DNA of 64,000 nt from Pseudomonas tensinigenes (GCF_014268445.2 NZ_CP077089.1:5665001-5729000); one strand, 5' to 3'. Shown: positions 50,313 through 61,666, numbered from the stretch's first letter. A program made the numbers and translations. Notes: generated from the sequence alone by a model not told the origin.

Positions 50313-51256
50313 CGCAACTTCTCCGCGACGCGCATGACGGCGCTACGGGAACGTGGGTTGGCTTTGAGTTCGGCGTCGGAGGCCGTCTGCGCTTTGCCAT
50401 GGACTTTGATTTTCGGTTCGAACGCGACATGGCGAACCGGCAGGTTGCGCGGCAGGTTGTCGGCTTCGCCTTTCACCAGCTTGCGCATGAACAGTTTGAC
50501 GATGCGGTCTTCCAGCGAGTGGAAGCTGATCACCACCAGACGGCCGCCAACTTCCAGAGCGTCCAGGGCGGCTTCGAGGCCGGCTTCCAGATCGCCCAGT
50601 TCGTTGTTGACGTGAATGCGCAAACCCTGGAATGCACGGGTGGCCGGATTCTTGCCCTTTTCCCATGCCGGGTTGGCGACTTTCAACACTTCAGCCAGGT
50701 CGGCGGTGCGCTCGAACGGTTTGATATCGCGACGCTCGGCCACGGCACGCGCCATGCGCCCGGAGAAACGTTCTTCGCCATATTCCTTGAACACCCGGGC
50801 GATTTCTTCAGCCGGCGCGGTGTTGACGAATTCGGCAGCGCTGATGCCGCGGGACGGATCCATGCGCATGTCCAGCGGGCCATCGTTGAGGAAACTGAAG
50901 CCGCGTTCAGCGTCGTCGAGTTGCGGCGAAGACACGCCGAGGTCGAGCAGAATACCACTGACCTTGCCGCTCAGACCTTGTTCGGCAACCACCGAACCGA
51001 GCTCGGCAAAGCTGCGCTGCACAACGACAAAGCGGCCGTCTTCGGCCGCTAGCGTTTGCCCGGTGGCAATCGCTTGTGGATCTTTGTCGAATCCGATGAG
51101 CCGACCGTCCGTGCCGAGCTGGCTGAGGATCAACCGGCTGTGTCCGCCGCGCCCGAACGTGCCGTCCAGATAGCAGCCATCAGGACGTACGGCGAGAGCC
51201 TCGACGGCTTCGTCAAGCAGTACGGTGATGTGGTTAAAGCCGCTATCAATAGTCAC
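50309..51256 (-). CDS. rsmH: 16S rRNA (cytosine-1402 N4) methyltransferase
   Basis: A 315-residue SAM-dependent methyltransferase, formerly MraW. Motifs: [19 protein letters not shown], the SAM loop [33 protein letters not shown], and the C-terminal [14 protein letters not shown]. Its partner enzyme RsmI, which methylates the same 16S residue on the ribose, is encoded 1.3 kb away at 52538-53410. It overlaps mraZ by 4 bp. Confidence 0.98.
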
Positions 51257-51708
51257 AGGATCAAATCACGCAGTTCATCAGGCATCGCGCCCGGTTGTTG
51301 AATGGCAGCAAGGTCAGCGGCAGATACCGCATTCCATGCATCCTCGTCCCACAATTGGAACTTGTTCAGTTGGCCTACCAGCATTGCGCGCTTATCGAGC
51401 TTGGCGTATTCGCGCAAACGCGGTGGAACCAGAAAACGACCACTGCCATCGAGCTCGAGGTCGACGGCATTACCAATCAGCAAACGTTGCAGGCGACGGT
51501 TCTCTTCGCGAAGCGAAGGAAGCGCGCGCAACTTGGTTTCAATAATTTCCCACTCGTCGAGCGGATAGACACACAAACACGGATCAACGGCATCAATGGT
51601 CACGACCAGTTGGCCGGAACTGCGCGAATCGAGCTCGTCACGGTACCGGCTCGGCATAGCGAGACGGCCCTTTGCGTCGAGACTGATAGCGTTAGCTCCG
51701 CGAAACAC
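51253..51708 (-). CDS. mraZ: Transcriptional regulator MraZ
   Basis: A 151-residue protein with two SpoVT-AbrB-type halves ([20 protein letters not shown] and [20 protein letters not shown], each with the DxxGR-like signature). MraZ represses its own operon by binding repeats near the promoter; three 10-bp phased repeats lie 43-68 bp upstream of the start here. First gene of the dcw cluster. Confidence 0.98.
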   Translation of the reverse strand: MFRGANAISLDAKGRLAMPSRYRDELDSRSSGQLVVTIDAVDPCLCVYPLDEWEIIETKLRALPSLREENRRLQRLLIGNAVDLELDGSGRFLVPPRLREYAKLDKRAMLVGQLNKFQLWDEDAWNAVSAADLAAIQQPGAMPDELRDLIL

Positions 51709-51750
51709 GTCTGCGTTTCTCCAATTTTTATCGTTTTGAGCTCAAAAAAC

Positions 51751-51780
51751 CCACTTCATGCCACTTTCCGCCACTTGCGC
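51751..51780 (-). promoter_or_regulatory. MraZ operator: three phased direct repeats
   Basis: On the plus strand CCACTTCATG, CCACTTTCCG and CCACTTGCGC are three perfect CCACTT repeats at exact 10-bp spacing (51751, 51761, 51771); on the coding strand these read AAGTGG. E. coli MraZ binds TGGG-type repeats with the same 10-bp period, so this is very probably the autoregulatory site. It spans roughly +1 to +25. Confidence 0.8.
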
Positions 51781-51782
51781 AC

Positions 51783-51812
51783 ACTATAGGAATGCGCCCA
51801 CCACACCGTCAA
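51783..51812 (-). promoter_or_regulatory. Sigma70 promoter of the dcw operon
   Basis: On the minus strand TTGACG (51807-51812), an 18-bp spacer and TATAGT (51783-51788). Transcription would start about 51776, within the MraZ repeats. The stretch 51813-52112 further upstream has no gene; only A/T-rich spacer is seen. Confidence 0.75.
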
Positions 51813-52112
51813 GGCGCGGATTAAAGGAAAACCCTTACAGAACGGAGATTTAGGAGCATAAAAGGAGGTGCAACGAGAATCTGGCGGATACTTTTGACCA
51901 ATAACTTGATGCAGCACTGAAAGCTGCGCTCGAAAGTTAAAGTAATTTGTTAAGAGTAAGATTTTTTCGGTATTACAGAAGCGCTTCTGCTGTTGATTGA
52001 AGCAAGGTGGGAAATGGCTATTACTGCGTGTGCCGCTGCCGGACTTTCAGAGCAGGCCTGCTGATATTACACAGCCCTGTTGCCAATGATTCAAGCAGGG
52101 AAAGAAAAAGGT

Positions 52113-52465
52113 GGAGAGTCGATCTGTAAGCCGGGTTCTGTCTTGAACAGTCATTCGTCTACGATGGCCATCACTGGACATCTTTAGCAACCTACCCGGT
52201 CCCAGCGCGGGCCACGCCTTGGGACCCTATTTGGTCTTGCTCCAAGTGGGGTTTACCTAGCCACGAACTGTTGCCAGACGTGCGGTGCGCTCTTACCGCA
52301 CCTTTTCACCCTTACCGGCGCCGAAGCGCTTAGGCGGTTATTTTCTGTGGCACTTTCCGTAGGCTCACGCCTCCCAGGCATTACCTGGCACTTCGCCCTA
52401 TGGAGCCCGGACTTTCCTCCCCCCCCTAATTTTCATAGAGGGCAGCGACTGTCCGATCGACTCTC
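52113..52465 (-). ncRNA. rnpB: RNase P RNA, bacterial class A
   Basis: The minus strand begins GGAGAGTCGATCGGACAGTC at about 52465, the usual 5' end, and closes with the complementary 3' end (CAGATCGACTCTCCACC). Conserved core pieces can be read, including GAGGAAAGTCCGGGCTCCAT (P4 region, with GGGGGG insert beside it), GGTAAACCCCACTTGGAGCA and CCGGCTTACAGATC. About 353 nt, normal for class A. It is the catalytic RNA that matures tRNA 5' ends. Ends estimated to a few bases. Confidence 0.96.
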
Positions 52466-52473
52466 CGCCGCGA

Positions 52474-52502
52474 AGGTTAACGGCAGAGCGCCCGAAGAAC
52501 AA
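52474..52502 (-). promoter_or_regulatory. Promoter of rnpB
   Basis: On the minus strand TTGTTC (52497-52502), a 17-bp spacer and TAACCT (52474-52479), followed 7-9 bases later by the RNA 5' end. It lies in the 72-bp gap between rsmI and rnpB. Confidence 0.65.
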
Positions 52503-52537
52503 GCGCTAAAAGCCTCAAGACCGCTATGGGCGACGGC

Positions 52538-53410
52538 TTACACGCCTTTCTGTTTATCCAGCGCGACCTGATACAGCACGTTTTTGCGCTCGCCGGTGAT
52601 CTGCGCGGCCAACGCAGCGGCACGCTTGAGCGGCATCTCTTCAAGCAACAGATCGAGAATGCGCATCGCCTCGCTGCTGACTGCATCTTCAGACTCCGGC
52701 GCGGTCCAGCCAGCCACCAACACGACGCATTCGCCGCGCTGCTGATTGCTGTCCGACTCGACGAACGCGCGTAGCTCAGCCAGCGGCAAACCCTTAAGCG
52801 TCTCGAAAGTCTTGGTGATTTCACGGGCAAGCAATGCCTGACGCTCACCGCCGAACACTGCTTCCATATCCTGCAGGCATTCAAGAATGCGGTGTGGTGC
52901 TTCATAGAAGATCAATGTGCGCGGCTCTTCCTTGACGGCTTCCAGTCGCGCCTTGCGCCCGACCGATTTGGCCGGCAGAAAACCTTCAAAGATAAAGCGA
53001 TCGGATGGCAGACCGGCCGCCGACAGCGCGGCGATAAGGGCACAAGCTCCCGGCACCGGCACCACATTGATTCCAGCCGCCCGAGCCTGGCGCACCAGGT
53101 GATAACCCGGATCGGAAATCAGCGGCGTTCCCGCATCGGAAATCAGCGCGACGTTGTCACCGGCCAGCAAGCGGGTAATAAAACGGCTACCTTCATCTCG
53201 TTCATTGTGTTCGTGACATGCGGCCAGCGGCGTGCCAATCCCGAAGTGCTGCATCAGGCGCGCCGAGTGACGGGTGTCTTCGGCAGCGATCAAGGCCACT
53301 TCGCGGAGGATCTTCAGGGCCCGGGCGCTGATGTCGTCCAGGTTGCCGATGGGCGTCGCCACCACATAAAGCGAGCCAGCAGCGGAATTCAGGGAACCTG
53401 GAGCAGTCAA
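52538..53410 (-). CDS. rsmI: 16S rRNA (cytidine-1402 2'-O) methyltransferase
   Basis: A 290-residue SAM enzyme of the tetrapyrrole methylase fold. It begins MTAPGSLNSAAGSLYVVATP, with IGNLDDISARALKIL, AEDTRHSARLMQHFG, and LISDAGTPLISDPGYHLV. A TTG start at 53410 is inferred because GAGGTG lies 6 bp upstream; the frame continues to earlier ATGs without such a site. It completes the m4Cm1402 modification with RsmH. Confidence 0.95.
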   Translation of the reverse strand: MTAPGSLNSAAGSLYVVATPIGNLDDISARALKILREVALIAAEDTRHSARLMQHFGIGTPLAACHEHNERDEGSRFITRLLAGDNVALISDAGTPLISDPGYHLVRQARAAGINVVPVPGACALIAALSAAGLPSDRFIFEGFLPAKSVGRKARLEAVKEEPRTLIFYEAPHRILECLQDMEAVFGGERQALLAREITKTFETLKGLPLAELRAFVESDSNQQRGECVVLVAGWTAPESEDAVSSEAMRILDLLLEEMPLKRAAALAAQITGERKNVLYQVALDKQKGV

Positions 53411-53620
53411 AGCGCACACCTCGTGATCGGTAAAAGAGGCCATTGTAGCGCGACACGAGGCTTGCGACGCGCCTCGACCCACCCCGGTTTTGCGCACAGT
53501 TGTGCGCCGCCGCAACATTTACTCCAGCTAAATTGTCCGATTCACGCCAGTAACATCGCGCCCCGGCCAGTGCTTGGGTACAATTCGACGCTAATTTGAT
53601 CGAGTATCAGGAACACTTAC

Positions 53621-55431
53621 ATGATCGCTTGCCTGCGGCTGTTCACTGCCCTCTGCCTCGCTGCCCTGTTGGCGGCTTGTGCCAGCTCCCCTTCCTCCAG
53701 CCTTGGCGAACTTCCACGGACTCCGGATGCCAGCATCGAGCAACTGCTCGAACAGGCTAGCCAGGCGAAAACCCCGGAAAAAGCCGCCCTGTTGCGCCTC
53801 AGCGCTGCATATCTGGCTTATCGCCAAGGCAATGCCGGTCAGTCCGCGCAAATCCTGCAACAAGTGCCGATGGAACAACTCAAGCCCGGCCAGCAGATTT
53901 TTGCCAGCACGCTGAATGCTGAACTGGCCATGACCCGCAATCAGCCGAAAGCCGCGCTGACTGCCCTGAGCCATCCAAGCCTGCAACATTTGGGCGAGAT
54001 GCCTGAAGAGCAGCAAGTGCGCACCGGCACCGTTCACGCCCGCGCCCTTGAAGCCGACGGTCAGACACTCGCAGCCGCTCGCGAGCGTGTGTTTATCGCG
54101 CCGATGCTGCAAGGCGAAGCCGCGAGCAAGAACCACGAAGCGATCTGGACCCTGATTGGCTCGCTGCCGACCGACCAACTGCAGCCAAACAGCACCGACG
54201 ATCTCGGCGGCTGGATGGCCCTGGCCATGGCGGTGAAATCCGCAGGCACTCTGGAACAGCAACAAGCCGCGATCGACACCTGGCGCGCGCAGAATCCAAA
54301 GCACCCGGCCGCAATCAACCTGCCGCTGCCGCTGACCAAACTCAAGGAACTGGCCAGCCAGCCGCTGAGCAAAATCGCCCTGCTGCTGCCGCAGGACGGC
54401 CAATTGGCCGCTGTCGGCAAGGCACTGCGTGAAGGTTTCATGGCTGCACACTACCAGGCCCAACAAGCCGGGCAGAAACCGCCAGCGATCGAGTTCTACG
54501 ACAGCTCGAAACTGACCTCGATGGACGAGTTCTACCGCAAGGCTCAGGCTGACGGCGTGCAACTGGTGGTCGGTCCGCTGGAAAAACCACTGGTCAAACA
54601 ACTGAGCACCCGCCCACAACTGCCGATCACCACCCTCGCGCTGAACTACAGCGAAGGCGATCAAGGTCCGGCGCAACTGTTCCAGTTTGGTCTGGCCGCT
54701 GAAGACGAAGCCCGCGAAGTTTCGCGCCGTGCTCGCGCCGATGGCCTGCACCGCGCCGCGATCATGGTGCCGAAAGGCGAATGGGGCGACCGCGTACTGC
54801 GCGCATTCAGTCAGGACTGGCAGGCCAATGGCGGCAGCATCGTCGCCACCGAACGCGTTGATCAGCCAGTGCAGCTGGCCCAGCAGATCGCCGACATGTT
54901 CCAGCTGCGTCAGAGCGAAGCCCGCGCCAAGAGCCTGCAGAACGCCGCCGGCACCAACGTAGCCGCGCAGCCGTCGCGTCGTCAGGACATCGAGTTCATC
55001 TTCTTGGCCGCAACGCCGCAACAGGCGCAGCAGATCAAGCCGACCCTGAACTTCCAGTACGCCGGTGACGTTCCGGTTTACGCGACCTCGCACGTTTACA
55101 GCGCCAGCGGCGACGTCAACCAGTACAACGACATGAACGGCATTCGCTTCTGCGAAACCCCGTGGCTGCTGGACACCAGCGATCCACTGCGTCAGCAAGT
55201 GGTTGCGCAGTGGCCACAAGCCGCCGGTAGCCTCGGCCGCCTGTACGCGATGGGTGTGGATGCCTATCGTCTGGCACCACGCCTGGGTCAACTCAAGGCC
55301 CTGCCGGACAGCCGCATTGACGGTGAGTCGGGCAGCCTCGGCATGACTCAGACCCAACGCGTCGTGCGTCAGTTGCCTTGGGCGCAGTTCGTCAGCGGCC
55401 AGGTTCAGCGCCTGCCGGACACTCCGCGCTG

Positions 55432-55432
<1 letters not shown>
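53621..55432 (+). CDS. lpoA: Penicillin-binding protein activator LpoA
   Basis: A 603-residue outer-membrane lipoprotein with a lipobox AALLAAC (Cys20). The N-terminal half is tetratricopeptide-like helices (about 35-240) and the C-terminal half is a periplasmic-binding-protein-like fold (KIALLLPQDGQLAAVGKALR to the end). LpoA activates the bifunctional synthase PBP1A from the outer membrane. It is divergent from rsmI and followed by yraN with a 1-bp overlap, the usual gene order. Confidence 0.95.
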
Positions 55433-57067
<1,635 letters not shown>

Positions 57068-57080
57068 CTTACCCTCCCTC

Positions 57081-57158
57081 TGTAGGAGCTGCCGAAGACT
57101 GCGATCTTTTGATTCTCAAAACAAGATCAAAAGATCGCAGCCTTCGGCAGTTCCTACA
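57081..57158. repeat. 78-bp near-perfect palindrome, TGTAGGAGCTGCCGAAG family
   Basis: Arms of 33 bp (TGTAGGAGCTGCCGAAGACT then GCGATCTTTTGAT) are complementary except for two bases and flank a 12-bp loop. This is another intergenic repeat type, different from the main REP family. It lies between the convergent ends of dolP and sspB. Confidence 0.88.
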
Positions 57159-57174
57159 GGGGAAAAACAGGCAA

Positions 57175-57208
57175 TAAAAAAGGCGATCCATCCGGATCGC
57201 CTTTTTTA
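57175..57208 (-). terminator. Bidirectional terminator of sspB and dolP
   Basis: Stem GGCGATCC / GGATCGCC with a 4-base loop, A-run on the left and T-run on the right, directly at the sspB stop. Confidence 0.9.
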
Positions 57209-57622
57209 TTACTTCACCACTTTCAAACTCGGCCGACCGCTTGGGCGCGGTGGCTCGCTGTCCGGTGGCGGCAGGTCGTCATCCGGCTCAATGTCATCCT
57301 CGTCATCCATTGGTGACTCGATATCGAACACCATGCCCTGACCGTTCTCCCGGGCATAGATCCCAAGGATCGCGCTGATCGGCACGTACAGGCTGTGCGG
57401 GACGCCACCGAAGCGACCTTCGAAGGTCACCACGTCGTTGTCCATGTGCAGATGACGCACGGCACTGGGCGAGATGTTCAGGACAATCTGCCCGTCACTG
57501 GCGAAACCCTGCGGCACCTGCACCGCCGGGTATTCGGAATTGACCAGCATGTGCGGGGTGCAATCGTTATCAACAATCCACTCGTAGAGCGCGCGGACCA
57601 GATAAGGTCGACTGGAGTTCAT
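57209..57622 (-). CDS. sspB: ClpXP protease specificity-enhancing factor SspB
   Basis: A 137-residue adaptor that hands ssrA-tagged proteins to ClpXP. The folded domain (MNSSRPYLVRALYEWIVDND, RFGGVPHSLYVPISAILGIY) is followed by an acidic, proline-rich flexible linker and the ClpX-binding tail GRPSLKVVK at the C-terminus. It follows sspA by 16 bp in one operon. Confidence 0.97.
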   Translation of the reverse strand: MNSSRPYLVRALYEWIVDNDCTPHMLVNSEYPAVQVPQGFASDGQIVLNISPSAVRHLHMDNDVVTFEGRFGGVPHSLYVPISAILGIYARENGQGMVFDIESPMDDEDDIEPDDDLPPPDSEPPRPSGRPSLKVVK

Positions 57623-57638
57623 AGCGGCTCCTTAAGCC

Positions 57639-58256
57639 TTAGCGCATATCGCGTTCGACACCAGACAGACTCGCCTGGAAAGCCTCACGCGCAAACGAGC
57701 GCTCCATATAATCAAGCAGCGGCTTGGCCGGCCGCGGCAGTTCAATACCCAGAATCGGCAAACGCCAGAGTATTGGCAATAGGCAGCAATCCACCAGACT
57801 TTGTTCCTCACTGAGGAAAAACGGCTTGTCGGCAAACAGCGGCGACACGCCCGTCAGGCTTTCACGCAATTCCTTGCGCGCCACGACACGCGCGGCCTCC
57901 TTGGACTTGGGATCCAGAATCAGATCCACCAGACCACACCAGTCGCGCTGAATACGATGAATCAGCAAACGGCTGTTGGCACGCGCCACCGGATAAACCG
58001 GCATCAACGGCGGGTGCGGGTAACGCTCATCCAGATATTCCATCACCACGGTCGACTCCCACAACGCCAGGTCACGATCGACCAGCGTCGGCAGACTGCC
58101 GTAAGGGTTTACCTCAATCAGTTTAGGCGGCTGGCGACCAGCTTCCACATAAATGATCTCGGCGCTGACACCCTTCTCTGCAAGCACAATGCGCACTCGG
58201 TGGGAATAGTGGTCGGCGGGGTCGGAGTAACAGGCCAACCGATTGGTCACGCCCAT
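57639..58256 (-). CDS. sspA: Stringent starvation protein A
   Basis: A 205-residue glutathione-S-transferase-fold protein lacking the catalytic residue of true GSTs. It begins [20 protein letters not shown] with the thioredoxin-like domain ([20 protein letters not shown]), then a helical C-terminal domain. SspA binds RNA polymerase and modulates promoters during starvation. Order petABC-sspA-sspB is standard for gammaproteobacteria. Confidence 0.96.
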   Translation of the reverse strand: MGVTNRLACYSDPADHYSHRVRIVLAEKGVSAEIIYVEAGRQPPKLIEVNPYGSLPTLVDRDLALWESTVVMEYLDERYPHPPLMPVYPVARANSRLLIHRIQRDWCGLVDLILDPKSKEAARVVARKELRESLTGVSPLFADKPFFLSEEQSLVDCCLLPILWRLPILGIELPRPAKPLLDYMERSFAREAFQASLSGVERDMR

Positions 58257-58298
58257 GGCGATCCTCCTCGCTTGTTGAAATTATCGGAACCGGAAAAA

Positions 58299-58378
58299 CG
58301 CGCGCGCCCAGAGGGCGCCTCCCGCAACCTCTGGCTGACCAGACGTTGCGTTATCGGAGGCGCCCTTGGGCGCGCGCG
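58299..58378. repeat. 80-bp long hairpin between petC and sspA
   Basis: Outer arms CGCGCGCGCCCAGAGGGCGC with CTCC pair with GGAGGCGCCCTTGGGCGCGC (one bulge). Inside, CGCAAC pairs with GTTGCG and TCTGG-ctga-CCAGA closes the tip, so nearly the whole 80 bp can fold on itself. No T-run follows on either strand, so it is not a classic terminator. Confidence 0.75.
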
Positions 58379-58402
58379 ATTAACAGCAATGCTTGAAGCG
58401 TA

Positions 58403-59185
58403 TCAGTGCACGTCTTTCCAGTATTCACGCTTGAGCAGGTAGGCGAACACAAAGAAGAACGCCAGGTACAGCAAAACGTAAGTACCGATGCGCTGATGTT
58501 GCAGCTTAACCGGGTTAGCCGAGTAAGCCAGGAAGGTTACCAGATTCTTGACCTTCTCATCGAACTGCTCTTCGTTCAGAGCACCGGATTTCGGCACGAT
58601 GGTCAGTTGATCGCACGCTTCATGGGTCAGAGGCGTACCGGTCAGCGGATCATATTGCTTCTTGCCGTCTTCGACGATCTGCACCTGTTTGCAACCCACG
58701 ACCTGACGACCTTGCAGGCCGACCAGTACGTTAGGCATGCCGACGTTCGGGAAGACCTTGTTGTTCACACCCCATGGGCGTGCCGGATCTTCGTAGAACG
58801 ACTTCAGGTAACCGTAGAGCCAGTCAGTGCCACGCACGCGAGCGACCAGGGTCAGATCCGGTGGTGCCGCGCCGAACCAGGTCTTGGCATCCGCCGGCTG
58901 CATGCCGATGTTCATGTGATCGCCAATCTTGGCACCGGTGAACACCAGCTTCTCCAGCATCAGTTCGTGCGGCACACCGAGATCATCGGCAACCCGCTCG
59001 TAACGCTGGAACTTGGCACTGTGACAACCCATGCAATAGTTGGCAAAGGTGCGTGCGCCATCCTGCAGGGCAGCCTTGTCGGAAACGTCGATGTCGACCT
59101 TTTCCAGCTCCGGACCACCGTGTTCAGCGGCGAAAGACAGCACAGGCAACGCAGCAAAAATCAGAGCAAAAAATAACTTTTTCAT
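58403..59185 (-). CDS. petC: Cytochrome c1 of the bc1 complex
   Basis: A 260-residue protein with a signal peptide (KKLFFALIFAALPVLSFAA), covalent heme motif C51-M-G-C54-H55, the methionine-ligand region, and one C-terminal membrane anchor (GTYVLLYLAFFFVFAYLLKR). It passes electrons from the Rieske protein to soluble cytochromes. The ATG at 59185 makes a TGATG overlap with petB; an 80-residue upstream extension inside petB is rejected. Confidence 0.97.
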   Translation of the reverse strand: MKKLFFALIFAALPVLSFAAEHGGPELEKVDIDVSDKAALQDGARTFANYCMGCHSAKFQRYERVADDLGVPHELMLEKLVFTGAKIGDHMNIGMQPADAKTWFGAAPPDLTLVARVRGTDWLYGYLKSFYEDPARPWGVNNKVFPNVGMPNVLVGLQGRQVVGCKQVQIVEDGKKQYDPLTGTPLTHEACDQLTIVPKSGALNEEQFDEKVKNLVTFLAYSANPVKLQHQRIGTYVLLYLAFFFVFAYLLKREYWKDVH

Positions 59186-60399
59186 CAGCCAGTCACCCTT
59201 TCCGGAACCGGTTTGGTCTTCTCGAGCCGGGTGTAGAACGGCATCAGAATGAAGTAGGCGAAGTACAGGAAGGTGCAAACCTGCGACAGCAAGGTTCGCT
59301 CCGGCGTCGGCGCAAGCACACCGAGAATGCCGAGAATCACGAACGAAATGCAGAACACCAGCAGCCAGATTTTGCTCATCCAGCCTTTGTAGCGCATCGA
59401 CTTGACCGGGCTGCGATCGAGCCACGGCAGCACGAACAGCACCGCAATCGCCGCCCCCATGGCGATAACGCCCATGAGTTTGTCAGGGATCGCACGCAGG
59501 ATCGCGTAGAACGGTGTGAAGTACCAGACCGGCGCAATATGCTCTGGCGTCTTGAATGGGTTGGCTTGCTCGAAGTTTGGTTTTTCGAGGAAATAGCCGC
59601 CCATTTCCGGGAAGAAGAACACAATGAAGCAGAAGATAAACAGGAACACCACAACACCGACAATGTCTTTCACGGTGTAGTACGGGTGGAAGGCAATGCC
59701 GTCCAGCGGGATGCCGTTTTCATCTTTGTGCTTCTTGATGTCGACGCCGTCAGGGTTGTTCGAACCGACTTCGTGCAGCGCCAGAATATGCAGCACCACC
59801 AAGCCGAGAATCACGATCGGCAGCGCGACAACGTGCAAGGCAAAGAAGCGGTTCAGGGTGATCCCGGAGATCAGGTAGTCACCACGAATCCACTGAGTCA
59901 GGTCGTTGCCGATCACCGGAATCGCACCGAACAGCGAGATGATCACCTGAGCACCCCAATAGGACATCTGGCCCCACGGCAGCAGATAACCCATGAAGGC
60001 TTCGGCCATCAGCGCCAGGTAAATCAGCATGCCGAACACCCAGACCAGCTCACGCGGTTTCTGGTACGAGCCGTAGAGCAGACCCCGGAACATGTGCAGA
60101 TAAACCACGATGAAGAACGCCGAAGCGCCGGTCGAGTGCAGCAGACGCAGGATCGAGCCGTACTCGACGTCACGCATGATGTATTCAACGGAGGCGAAGG
60201 CTTCTTCTGCCGACGGCGTGTAGCTCATCGTCAACCAGACACCGGTGACGATCTGATTTACCAGAACCAGCAGCGCCAGGGAGCCGAAGAAATAGAAGAA
60301 GTTAAAGTTTTTTGGCGCGTAATACTTGCTGAGATGGTCTTCCCACATTTTTGTCGCAGGAAAGCGCGCATCAACCCAATCCATGAATTTGCTCATCAC
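59185..60399 (-). CDS. petB: Cytochrome b of the bc1 complex
   Basis: A 404-residue membrane subunit with eight helices holding two b hemes and both quinone sites. Visible are the heme-binding stretches LLHSTGASAFFIVVYLHMFR and FALHVVALPIVILGLVVLHI, and the Qo-site motif PEHIAPVWYFTPFYAIL (PEW-like element, here PVWY after PEH). It overlaps petA by 4 bp. Confidence 0.97.
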   Translation of the reverse strand: MMSKFMDWVDARFPATKMWEDHLSKYYAPKNFNFFYFFGSLALLVLVNQIVTGVWLTMSYTPSAEEAFASVEYIMRDVEYGSILRLLHSTGASAFFIVVYLHMFRGLLYGSYQKPRELVWVFGMLIYLALMAEAFMGYLLPWGQMSYWGAQVIISLFGAIPVIGNDLTQWIRGDYLISGITLNRFFALHVVALPIVILGLVVLHILALHEVGSNNPDGVDIKKHKDENGIPLDGIAFHPYYTVKDIVGVVVFLFIFCFIVFFFPEMGGYFLEKPNFEQANPFKTPEHIAPVWYFTPFYAILRAIPDKLMGVIAMGAAIAVLFVLPWLDRSPVKSMRYKGWMSKIWLLVFCISFVILGILGVLAPTPERTLLSQVCTFLYFAYFILMPFYTRLEKTKPVPERVTG

Positions 60400-60989
60400 G
60401 CTTTCTCCGTATCGACGCCAATGACAATCAGGTCATCGGTCTCATAGGAATGCGGGGGAACTGGCAGGTTCAAAGGCGCAGGTTGCGACTTGTAGACACG
60501 GCCAGCCAGATCGTAGTGGGAACCGTGGCAAGGGCAGAAATAGCCACCGACCCAGTCTTTGCCCAGATCCGCAGGTGCCACTTCGGGACGGAAAGTTGGC
60601 GAGCAACCCAGGTGCGTGCAGATCCCGATCAGCAGCAGAATTTCCGGCTTGATCGAGCGCACTTCAGGGTCGACATAGGTGGGTTGCGTGGAGTTTTTGG
60701 AGGTTGGATCGGAGAGCTGGCCCTCGATCTTCTTGAGATTCCCCAGGATTTCCTCGGTACGGCGGACAATGAACACCGGCTGGCCGCGCCACTCAGCAAT
60801 CATCTGCTGTCCTGGCTCGATTTTGCTGACATTCACTTTCACCGGTGCACCGGCGGCTTTCGCCTTGGCACTGGGAAACCATGACCCCACGAACGGGACC
60901 GCAGCCCCCAACGCTCCTGCAGCACCCACCACGGATGTGGCTGCTACCAAGAAGCGACGCCGGCCTGCATTCACGCCGTCATTGCTCAT
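60396..60989 (-). CDS. petA: Rieske iron-sulfur subunit of the bc1 complex
   Basis: A 197-residue protein with a twin-arginine-type N-terminus (NAGRRRFLVAAT) that also serves as membrane anchor. The [2Fe-2S] cluster ligands are in GICTHLGCSP and CPCHGSHYDLAGR. It takes the first electron from ubiquinol at the Qo site. First gene of petABC. Confidence 0.98.
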   Translation of the reverse strand: MSNDGVNAGRRRFLVAATSVVGAAGALGAAVPFVGSWFPSAKAKAAGAPVKVNVSKIEPGQQMIAEWRGQPVFIVRRTEEILGNLKKIEGQLSDPTSKNSTQPTYVDPEVRSIKPEILLLIGICTHLGCSPTFRPEVAPADLGKDWVGGYFCPCHGSHYDLAGRVYKSQPAPLNLPVPPHSYETDDLIVIGVDTEKA

Positions 60990-61138
60990 TCAGTCCTCTC
61001 CCATCAGCTTTTGTGGCCTGTTAAATCAGGCGTCTACTAAATAAATCAATGTTACTTATAAAAATTTTGCCGAGATGTTAATGAAAAGCCCCAATTCTGA
61101 CAAGGGAATTACCCGGAGCTCGTACCCTCAAGCCTTGC

Positions 61139-61165
61139 AGTATAGGGGGTCTACGGAAGTGGCAA
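61139..61165 (-). promoter_or_regulatory. Possible petABC promoter
   Basis: On the minus strand TATACT (61139-61144) is a strong -10; TTGCCA (61160-61165) is the nearest -35 at a short 15-bp spacing. It gives a leader of about 145 nt. Confidence 0.4.
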
Positions 61166-61201
61166 GTTGTCGCAGCGCAATTCTTTGATAAATCACAGGC
61201 A

Positions 61202-61243
61202 TAAAAAAACGCCCGCTTCCGTGAGGAGGCGGGCGTTCTTTTT
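61202..61243 (-). terminator. Terminator of rplM-rpsI
   Basis: A GC-rich stem (AACGCCCGC / GCGGGCGTT, extended by TTCC/GGAG) with A-run left and T-run right, 17 bp beyond the rpsI stop. Confidence 0.9.
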
Positions 61244-61259
61244 GAACGCGGAAGCGGAA

Positions 61260-61652
61260 TTAACGCTTCGAGTACTGCGGACGCTTACGCGCTTTACGCA
61301 GACCAACTTTCTTACGTTCAACTTCACGGGCGTCGCGAGTAACGAAGCCAGCTTTGCGCAGAGCGCCACGCAGGGTTTCGTCGTAGTCCATCAGAGCGCG
61401 AGTGATGCCGTGGCGGATTGCGCCAGCTTGACCACTTACACCACCGCCGATCACGGTGACGTAGATGTCGAACTTCTCGACAGTCTCAGTCAGCTCCAGC
61501 GGCTGGCGAACTACCATGCGGGCAGTTTCGCGGCCGAAGAAGTTTTCCAGCGAACGGTTGTTGATGGAGATGTTACCAGTACCCGGACGCAGGAAAACGC
61601 GTGCGGTTGCGGTCTTGCGACGGCCAGTGCCGTAATTTTGAGTCGCCGACAT
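61260..61652 (-). CDS. rpsI: 30S ribosomal protein S9
   Basis: A 130-residue ribosomal protein. It begins [20 protein letters not shown] and ends with the basic tail [11 protein letters not shown], whose terminal Arg reaches the P-site tRNA. Normal length. It follows rplM by 14 bp in the universal rplM-rpsI pair. Confidence 0.99.
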   Translation of the reverse strand: MSATQNYGTGRRKTATARVFLRPGTGNISINNRSLENFFGRETARMVVRQPLELTETVEKFDIYVTVIGGGVSGQAGAIRHGITRALMDYDETLRGALRKAGFVTRDAREVERKKVGLRKARKRPQYSKR

Positions 61653-61666
61653 AATGTACTATTCCG

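Noticed and set aside
58403..59425. An 80-residue N-terminal extension of cytochrome c1
   Set aside because: The extension runs out of frame through petB, while the downstream ATG gives a classic signal peptide and a TGATG junction.
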